Shown here piece after piece: positions 56,601 through 64,000 of a stretch of DNA of 64,000 nucleotides. Location of the stretch: NCBI GenBank assembly GCA_034509925.1, contig CM067534.1:650001-714000 (forward strand), written 5' to 3'. The stretch is from Hirudinaria manillensis. Its lineage: Eukaryota; Annelida; Clitellata; Hirudinida; Hirudinidae. Under the pieces are notes generated by a model, which saw nothing but the letters and a program-made list of their open reading frames with translations, did no database searches and was not told where the DNA came from. Both the position numbers and the translations under genes were made by a program. Positions within the stretch are counted from its first letter, which is position 1. Every line of letters starts with the position of its first letter.

Positions 56601-57463
56601 AAAAATATTTGTATGATTAATGTGCAAAATCTGATCATTTTTTTACTGGGCAAAAACAGAAAGCCTCATCGTCATCTTCATCATCGTCGTCGTCATCGTC
56701 GTCATCGTCGTCTTCGTCTTCATCGGATGAAGATAAAAAAAAGGCCCCAGCGCAAAAGTCTCCAGCAAAGAAAAAGGTGATATTATTATTTTTGAATTTT
56801 TCCTCGTCACTTTTACATAGGATTTCATACGCATACTTATATTATTTTTTGTTTATTTATTTCATTATATTTGCATAACAACATAAAGTACGTATCACAA
56901 ATATTAAAAAAAAAAAAACCTCAGGCGAAATTAATTAACAAGGAAAAACCATGAAGCTTGAACATTTATTATTAAGGAGTTTCACTTCACTAAAGATTCA
57001 TTCTTGACCTATTTCATATAAAAGGGCATTTTCTGTTCCAATCGGTTTTGGAGAATTGTGTGCCTGAAATTTTACGTTACTAAATGACGGGTATCCTTGT
57101 AATGTTATTGGTCCAAATAATCTTTACACTTTAGTTAATAAAATTGAAGATTAAAAATGGTGATTGATAAGTAAATACACTTCATGGTGACTGTTAAGAA
57201 TCTCAGTTTATCATTTATGTAAAATCCCTTTCATAAGTATCGCCGAAATGTTGGTCACTTTGTGACAGGCTATCCTCTAGAAAGGATTTAAATTATCTTG
57301 GGATATACCATGAATTTGTGATTTTTTTTGTGTGATTTGGTGTAATTATATCTGGTAATAAGTTTAAATTCAATTCACGAAGGCTTCCAAATTATAATAA
57401 TATTGTTGTTGACAGGAATCTTCTTCATCGTCGTCTTCATCATCAGATTCTGACAGCGATTGA
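50653..57463 (+). CDS. SH3BGR: SH3BGR-like protein with long Ser/acidic/Lys tail, 18 exons
   Basis: Exons: 50653-50697, 51020-51208, 51517-51627, 52536-52568, 52906-52953, 53139-53225, 53572-53607, 53682-53699, 53816-53857, 53990-54034, 54321-54449, 54676-55068, 55134-55178, 55615-55731, 56101-56211, 56283-56402, 56660-56776, 57416-57463; 577 aa. The first three exons give the thioredoxin-fold SH3BGR domain (residues 1-115): MVVKVYLSCTTGNTD, IRKKQDYITWLLESKQIEHE, RKFMREN, LPPQIFNDSTYVG, DYKSFFEAVECEQLFEFL. These follow SH3BGRL closely and lack a CxxC centre, as in that family. The remaining 460 residues are a low-complexity tail of Lys, poly-Ser and Asp/Glu blocks, with many casein-kinase-2-type contexts, plus a nine-residue repeat (residues 295-384). 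Every exon starts and ends in phase 0, so any tail exon could be skipped in frame. SH3BGR itself has an acidic tail, but I know of none this long. The smallest tail exons rest on splice signals alone. Confidence 0.88.
54775..55044 (+). repeat. 27-bp coding minisatellite, ten copies
   Basis: Ten tandem in-frame units encode KKPEPPTTT and variants (KKPDTPSTA, KKTEPPTTT, KKPAPPTTT, KKPEPPPTA). The array lies within the largest tail exon of the SH3BGR-like gene. Near-identical units at DNA level indicate recent slippage or unequal exchange. Confidence 0.95.
55179..55614. other. intron 13 of the SH3BGR-like gene
   Basis: A 436-bp intron with no further exon recognised. The minus-strand frame at 55206-55454 is unsupported. 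Confidence 0.7.
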
Positions 57464-57537
57464 CAAGGCTTTGAGGACAAAAGACGATTTAAACTTTGTG
57501 TTTCATGATTTGATGTCGCCAAAATATCACGCCATAA

Positions 57538-57543
57538 AATAAA
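57538..57543 (+). terminator. candidate poly(A) signal of the SH3BGR-like gene
   Basis: AATAAA lies 75 bp after the stop codon. It is the first canonical hexamer in the 3' flank. Confidence 0.55.
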
Positions 57544-57956
57544 CTTATAACTGAGACCTGTGGATCAAAATATCAGCAATACTTGCAATTGTATAACAAT
57601 TCGTATTTTACCCAATGTTTTAATTGCTACCCTTTTTCAGGTTGAAGTTGAACTCGCTTTCCTAAAAGAGAGTTTGTATTAGTTTTTATTTAAATAATAT
57701 GTTGTTGTTGTTGATTTATGGTGTGATTTTCCTCGACCTTTAACCATAATAAATTGTGACAATGTGATGAATTTCTTTACATTTTTACAGTTTTTTGATA
57801 GATCGCTATACGGAGATGAAGAATCAAGAATTTTTCCGTTTTATTTGAGACCTTAGAAATACTCACATTTACGCTAATAATTTATGAATGGTAACCCAAA
57901 TGATACCTATATTTAGGAATAAAAAAAAAAATAATAATAATAATAATAACAATAAC

Positions 57957-57985
57957 AATAATAATAAAACCCCTAACAAACTTGG
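57957..57985 (+). repeat. target-site duplication, left copy
   Basis: A 29-bp direct repeat identical to 60266-60294: three AAT units followed by AAAACCCCTAACAAACTTGG. It abuts the retrotransposon coding sequence. Confidence 0.93.
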
Positions 57986-60232
57986 CTGATGATGATCTCG
58001 CTGTTCACATGTCTCTCTGGTTGCTAACAGGAGTACCTCCCGCAACATTCAAATCGGGAATCGTCACATTCATTCCGAAGAATAAAGAGGCCTCGACTCC
58101 GAGCGATTATCGACCTATCACTGTTGGTCCGATTATGGCGCGTCTCTTCCATCGCATCCTTGGAGGTAGAATGTTGGGGAATTGGCCCCTGTCATCGAGA
58201 CAAAAAGCTTTCTGTCCGGGGGATGGCATTGCACAAAATCTCTTTCTCATCAAATCAATAATTCAAAAAAAGAAAGAACAGATCCAAAAACTTAACCTGA
58301 CATTTGTCGACGTCACCAAAGCTTTCGACTCAGTATCCCATAAATCTATCCTCAGGGCTGCTGCCAGACTCGGCACTCCACCTCTCCTCCTAAACTACTT
58401 AGAGGAACTGTACAAAGAAAGTGAGGTTCACTTTAAAGTCGAAGGAGTACTTACTAGAGGGGTACAGGTGAAAAGGGGAGTTCGTCAAGGAGACCCGATG
58501 TCCCCCCACTTATTCAATGCGGTCATGAATATGATAACCAGCGTACTGGATCAATAAATTGGTGTCACGGCTGGCAGAAATTCAACGATCAGATGCAATT
58601 ATATTGCATTCGCTGATGATCTGGTAGTGATGTCAACAACTGACATCGGAATGAAGAAGTTGATGGAGCAACTTGAAACTGCAATGGGCAGCGCAGGACT
58701 TAAGATCAATCCAAACAAGTGCGCTCACTCAGAACGGAAACTCATTGCAAGGAAAATCAATCCTACGCCCTACATTAAATTTGAATCACAGGATATCAAA
58801 GCAATAGACGTCTCACAGACTTACAAATACCTGGGGATACAGATTGGAGTTCGAAAGCAGCCAGTGTCGATCGGTTATGAAATTCAAAAGTCTCTCAACT
58901 CCATTTCAAAAGCACCAATTAAGCCTTACCAACGCCTATATATTCTAAAAGTTCATCTGATACCAAGCCTCGTTCACAAACTTACCTTTGGCGAGGTCAA
59001 CCTCGGTTCTCTGAGTTCCTCAGATACCGCGATTAGGAAAGCAACAAGACATTGGCTTCATCTTCCAAAGGATGTCCCAAAGCCATTTTACCATGCTCCC
59101 GTCAAATCCGATAGTCTGGGAATACTTCCACTTAAACAATGGGTTCCCCGGCTCAGAATAAATAGATTGACAGAGATCTTCTCTGAGACAGGTGGTCGTA
59201 AAGATGAATTCCTGTTGGATGTTCTTAGGAACAACACCCTGATCATGAGAGAATTCCGGAAATTTGGAACGTCGGAGGCAAAACAATTAAAACTGGATTG
59301 GAAAGTGGCGGCCTCAGAGAGCCTATACAAAACTGTAGACGGTTATGGATTAAGATCATTCACCAGAGGAATTGGAATGAGTGATTGGATTTCAGCAGCG
59401 GTTCCAAGAGTTCCATCTGGCCAATACATCAAATGCATAAAAGTCCGAGCGGCCGCACTTCACTGCAGACTCCGAGCATCGAGATGGAATCCTCTGGCTT
59501 CAAGGAGATGCGGGGAGGGCTGCAATTCTTTCGAATCGCTGGGCCACATGATCCGAGAACAGATGGCCCAAGGCATGAAAGACACAACGCTGTCGTTAGG
59601 GAATTAGAAAGAGAACTACGAAAAAGGGGCTATACTACGGTAATAGAGCCCCGTATTCCCACAGAAAAGGGATTCAAAATTCCTGATTTGTGTGCCTGGA
59701 GAGGTGACCTCTACATAGTGACTGATGTTGCCGTGACATCCGATGATTATGATTTAGACAAGTGTCATGAGAGCAAGGTTTCAAAGTACGACATTAAAGA
59801 TGTTCATGATTGGATGTTGAGGAATGTCACAGTCGGCGTCCATAGAATGCTTCCGAAGGTTGGCGCCTGCGTTTGCAACTGGAGAGGAGTCATGAGTGCA
59901 GAATCATACAGATTCTGGAGAGAGTGCGGCGCTTCGAAGACGAGTTTAATGTACGTTGTGCTCTCGGTCCTCAGCCACAGTTACAAAATCTGGAGGGCTC
60001 ACAGGTGCCCACTTCCGAGGGCAATGGCACTTTTTCGGACTGCGAATTTTCAATGACATTGGCAATTGACGTTACTCGGCGCGTTCGATCGTGATTTCAC
60101 CTTCTGACCGAATGTCCAGGGTGATCTCGGGCCCTAGTGCGGACACTAAACTTTGGAGAGGCCGTCGGAATATTGTTGTTTGTGTTTTGAGTGTGAGGCC
60201 GAGAAAATAAGAGAAAAAAATAAATAAAATAA

Positions 60233-60264
<32 letters not shown>

Positions 60265-60265
60265 T
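57986..60265 (+). mobile_element. 5'-truncated R2-type (RLE) non-LTR retrotransposon, decayed
   Basis: Reverse transcriptase motifs appear in order: SGIVTFIPK, PSDYRPITVGPIMARLFHRI, LTFVDVTKAFDSV, VKRGVRQGDPMSPHLFN, then YIAFADDLVVM. A TAA at 58555-58557 interrupts the frame between the last two motifs; both sides are in the same frame. A Cys-His motif (CGEGCNSFESLGHM, ending near 59552) is followed by a frame change. The downstream frame resumes with PRHERHNAV and a restriction-like endonuclease carrying GFKIPDLCAW and VTDVAVTSDD, the PD...D motif of R2-clade elements, ending at 60056. A short 3' UTR passes into an A-rich (AAT)n tail. Everything before the first RT motifs, including N-terminal zinc fingers, is missing. 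The stop and the frameshift make this a dead copy. It inserted about 0.5 kb past the end of the SH3BGR-like gene. Confidence 0.92.
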
Positions 60266-60294
60266 AATAATAATAAAACCCCTAACAAACTTGG
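60266..60294 (+). repeat. target-site duplication, right copy
   Basis: Identical to 57957-57985 over 29 bp and follows the AAT tail of the retrotransposon. Confidence 0.93.
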
Positions 60295-62074
60295 ATGATT
60301 AAGGATTAAGCTAATCCGATCTGCTCATAACTTTAGTAGAAGTTATTTTTATTTTCAACAATAACAACATCAACCAAATGAACAAATTCAAATGTTAAAA
60401 CTCAAGCAACACACTGTCATCCACAGATAAGAACATAATGAACATAGTCACGTGACCATACAATTTACAGCAATCCAACCATTATTTGTATTTTCTTTGT
60501 CTCTTCCACGCCACAACTAATTGTTTCCTAAACAAAGTGAATGAACTCGAAATTCTTCATGACGATGACTTTGACAATGATGATGACGATGATGACGCTT
60601 TGACAGCGGTGGATTGGCTCGTGAAGATCAACTATGTATGACGATTAACAAGGCCAACATGATGACGTTCAATATTAAAACCTCAGGCTTCATGACACCT
60701 GTTGATGAAAATAAAAATGCAATTTCACAAAATAATCAATTTAGTAATATCGTAATAAATAAATAATTAATTAATCTAATAATCAAATAAATTAATTAAG
60801 TAACCAATCATTTAAACACGTCAGTTAATTAAATTAGCGTTCTTATTGCCATCCATCCGTCCTCAGTATCTAGATCATCACTCCAAAATTAGTAACACGA
60901 GTCGGACCAAAAATATCCTCCAATACGAAATGTTAACCTTAACCTTTGTGCTAGTGATTCTATTTCCAGCAATTAAATAATATTTGGGATTATGATTAAT
61001 AATTATTAATAATAGTAAATAATAAGAATAATTAGCAATATTACTATTTGTATCTGTATCTATATTTTTTTTTATTAAAAAGTTCAAAATTAATATAAAA
61101 TTGAAAATAACTCTTTCAGAAAATATTGACTTTCAGATGAAGAGTCAAACTTTCCGGCCTTTGGATCTGAAATTATAAAAATTAAGTTGGAACATTTAAA
61201 GATCATAAATTAATTATTTAATATTTAAATACGGAATAATATTAATATTAAAATTAAAACAATCATCTATCATTTATAATAACATTTATCACTAATAATA
61301 GCATCAACAGTAACGACAAGACGGTTACGAGTCTTTATAAATCTTTAAATACTGTTATAACCCGGGGGAAAGCAAACTGATCAATACGAGGTCAGGTTTA
61401 TTGGAAATATTCAGTCAATGTATCTAATCTGAGATGGGGAAAAGTTATGAGTTTCTTTAGACCTTAGTATTATTTAGTATTGAGGACCAGACTATCTAGC
61501 TATTGCATTAGAGATAATGCTACAAACACTATGAATGATGGAATAATTACTATTATTATTTCTCTAATAACTACTCTAATTATTATTATTATTAATTGGG
61601 TCAAAGATTACAACGATACAATCATTTTTAATAATTAACAAGAAAATAACTATAAACTTTGGTTTTATAAATGGTTACATAAATATTTTCTTTATTAAAG
61701 GCCTCAGAATTATTGTAAAATTGAAAATAACTGTACTGTACTAACCATCAGATGACGGCTTTGTTTCTGAATTGAGAAAAAGTATGTGAAAGCATTTAGA
61801 AATTATGAATTAATTATTTAATGTTAAATTACTTAATAATATTAATATTAAAATACAAATCATTTAACGTTAATAACAGCAACAGTAATGGCAATATCGT
61901 TATACGTAATAATAGTATTAATAACAATAGTAACAACAACAACAACAACAATTATAATAATAATAATATTAATAATAATAATAATATTGACAATAACAAT
62001 AATAATAATGATAATAAGTCTTTAGAAATTTTAAAATGCTATAATTTGCAATAAATAGCTAAATAAACAAGAAA
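60295..62074. other. intergenic AT-rich DNA
   Basis: No coding exon recognised. Two segments (about 61050-61330 and 61690-61960) share a similar order of phrases: tttttattaaa, aaaattgaaaataactgt or ctctttcagaa, cagatga, aaattataaattaattatttaatattaa, ataatattaatattaaaat. This suggests a diverged duplication of roughly 280 bp. An AAT/AAC tract lies at 61915-62018. A membrane or tail exon of the Ig gene could be hidden here but I did not find one. Confidence 0.5.
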
Positions 62075-62582
62075 CTAACTGACTACGATAGTTTTGTTGA
62101 TCGTTATAGAGCTATAGGATTCGTTCGTGGCCACGCATATTAGCTTGGCAGTTTGGTCCACCCAACTCTCAGGTACATTAAAAGCCACCTTACCATGGCC
62201 TTTCACGATTTGCTCGGTTTTGTCTTCTTCCCTGTTAATTATTACCTCCGGCGAGGGGTTTCCGTCGGCCTTGCACAACACTTGTTGGCCAGCGAAAAAT
62301 TCATTCGTCTCTGGCTCAAAGCTAGCGTGTCTCATAGGATCTAAAGATGAAAAGTATTTTGGTTAGATGTTTTTATGAGTTTATATTTAAAGATTGTTCT
62401 TAATAGAAATGATAGGCCGTCAATTTGAATAAGGCCATGCTCGTCATTCATGTTCAAATCAGGTCAAATTGTTTGATTTTTCCCTCTCAAGATCTTTCGT
62501 AGAATCAACACATACGAACAAACGAACATGAATTCACATAAAAGTGAACGAATAGTAAACTTAAATAAATAATTAAATACAG

Positions 62583-62663
<81 letters not shown>

Positions 62664-63680
62664 ATATATATACTTTTTAAAACGGACAAGCTAACGTTTA
62701 ACTTCAAAGGTGACGTTACATTTCTGATCCACGCTGTCCAACGTTGATGTACACATAAAAGTCTGCTTATCGTCTGTTGGTCCAAGAGCGGTCTTGAAGT
62801 GAAGATTCAAGAGATGCATACCGGCATTGTCATCAATCCTATCGTCTTCTTCGACGGTGAAAGGCTTGTCGAACTTGACCATTTTCATGATGGGTTCTCT
62901 TCCGTTGAAAGCAATCTTACAGTCGAATTCAAAGAAATCTCCCTCCATATATGTTTTAGATGCTCCGGTACAGATCAATGGACCTGAAACGGAGCGTTTC
63001 AATGAATCGTGGAGGTATAAAAACCATTACCATTTCGTTTTTAACAATTTTTTTGGCTCTCAAAGTAGTTTTTTTCTGAAAAAATAAATTAAATAAATAG
63101 AGACGTCCACTTTTGTAAGGAAACAAAGTATTCGAAAATGATTATAAGCAGAATTATCTTAATTTAGGCCTTTGTCGGGGGCAAGCGATGTGATAGGTTG
63201 TTTGATGTTTCGTCTTATTATATCGGAGGTACATTATTTAAAAACATCATTCAACACTATCATCGTCATGATAATCATGATAATTATCATCATCATCATT
63301 GCCAGGAACTCACCGTAGACGCTAAAATCGTAAATGATCTTGAATTCATCATCTCTGACTTTACTCTCGCAGGAGTAACTGCCATGGAATTCGAGGCTTA
63401 CATTGTAGATCGTAAGTGAATACGTCTTGAGGTCAATCCCAAATTGGGAAGCTTTGGTATGGCCATGGTTCATCATATTGCCTTCCTCGGTAACCTTAAA
63501 GATGTCTGAGTTGCCAAAGACGTCACCCCACCACCTGATCACCGGGGTCTCGTTCTTCTCTAAATTGCATTCCATTGTCACATTGTCGCCTTCTTTGGCG
63601 CTAATTTGGATGTCTGAAATGAGCCAGATGGTGCTGGTCGAGACCGGGAAGATTAAGATGGTAAAAATGGTAGTGATCAA
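62075..63680 (-). CDS. immunoglobulin-superfamily protein with three Ig domains
   Basis: Exons (minus strand): 63680-63314, 62983-62696, 62340-62075, joined in phase 1 as is typical of Ig exons; 306 aa. Ig1 has VTMECNL, IRWWGDV and LEFHGSYSCES. Ig2 has FEFDCKI and QTFMCTST, without an obvious core Trp. Ig3 has QQVLCKADGNPSPEV and AKLICVATNES. Several N-glycosylation sequons are visible (NVT, NVS, NES, NKT). The first residues (MITTIFTILIFPVSTSTIW) could be a signal peptide. An alternative is an internal exon starting at a good acceptor (ctcatttcag) at 63613, which would also give a phase 1-1 Ig exon with the signal exon beyond the window. I see no membrane segment before the stop at 62075, so it is either secreted or spliced on to an unseen exon. 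Likely a surface or secreted adhesion or recognition molecule; subfamily unknown. Confidence 0.82.
62341..62695. repeat. Ig gene intron with (TA)n/(TATG)n tract
   Basis: The 355-bp intron between Ig2 and Ig3 contains about 90 bp of TA repeat at 62581-62671, with two TGTATG interruptions. The tract ends 25 bp from the Ig2 donor. Confidence 0.9.
62984..63313. other. Ig gene intron between Ig1 and Ig2
   Basis: A 330-bp intron with short ATC/ATG tracts near the Ig1 donor (63255-63300). No exon seen. Confidence 0.7.
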
Positions 63681-63783
63681 TAGTTATTTGTAAGGTGAGG
63701 CGATTATGACAGAATCGTGAATTCGTATTATAAGGATCCACTTTACTCCTAATGCTGTCTGAAGGCCAAGGACTAGTGATCGA

Positions 63784-63899
63784 CCGGGGCGTCAATTTTG
63801 GCCGGGGCCGGGTTAGGGGGAGCGGTTGCCGGGGCAGCCGGGACCGAGGTTCAGGCGGGCCGGGGTTAGCCGGGGCCGGGGTTGAAGCCGGGGTTAGGG
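63784..63899 (+). repeat. G-rich degenerate repeat island
   Basis: About 115 bp of phrases such as GGGGCCGGGGTTAGCCGGGG and GGTTAGGGGGAGCGG, far more GC-rich than anything else in the window. Runs of four G are closely spaced on the plus strand, which gives G-quadruplex potential. Confidence 0.85.
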
Positions 63900-64000
63900 A
63901 TGCAATCTATAATAACGTTAACTAACGGTGCTTTTATTCTCTAAACATGTTGTAAACGTCAAATAATATATAAGTATGCTTATTATGTCAAAGAGATTCT

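Noticed and set aside
59020..59330. minus-strand frames across the retrotransposon
   Set aside because: Antisense shadows of the reverse transcriptase frame.

Overview
This window is animal nuclear DNA. It carries multi-exon genes for metazoan protein families, introns that are mostly short, and AT-rich intergenic DNA crowded with tri- and tetranucleotide repeats. An invertebrate with moderately compact genes fits best. I cannot name the species from sequence alone. I see no operon, CRISPR array or confident RNA gene.

Layout. (1) 1-5872, minus strand: three coding exons of an ELAV/Hu RNA-binding protein (RRM1 and the first half of RRM2). The gene runs off the left edge. (2) 5873-33669: about 28 kb with no recognisable gene, holding many microsatellites (GAT/ATC, AAT, ATCC/GGAT, ATTT), a minisatellite, a dispersed 35-bp motif and a SINE-like tail. 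(3) 33670-42647, minus strand: a complete 16-exon dynamin-binding protein (Tuba) gene with four SH3 domains, DH, BAR and two SH3 domains (1322 aa), with a hAT-type non-autonomous transposon in one intron. (4) 44031-49521, plus strand, head to head with the former: a 13-exon FG-repeat nucleoporin (1166 aa, POM121/NUP153-like). (5) 50653-57463, plus strand: an 18-exon SH3BGR-like gene (577 aa). A thioredoxin-fold head is followed by a long Ser/acidic/Lys tail built from small exons that all start and end in phase 0. (6) 57957-60294: a 5'-truncated, decayed R2-type (RLE) non-LTR retrotransposon flanked by a 29-bp target-site duplication. (7) 62075-63680, minus strand: an immunoglobulin-superfamily gene with three Ig domains. 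(8) 63784-63899: an isolated G-rich island at the right edge.

Exon models were made by hand from reading frame, splice dinucleotides, phase continuity and remembered family sequences. The three complete models (DNMBP, nucleoporin, SH3BGR-like) each sum to a multiple of three. The most unusual observation is at the splice donors. About 20 of 49 inferred 5' splice sites have T at intron position +3 (GTTNNN) instead of the usual purine. The second is the phase-0 modular tail of the SH3BGR-like gene, whose serine codon runs are the same interrupted (TCA/TCG)n sequence as the intergenic satellites. The genes are functionally unrelated neighbours: neuronal-type RNA regulation, Cdc42/dynamin membrane-actin coupling, nuclear pore, redox-fold adaptor and cell surface.
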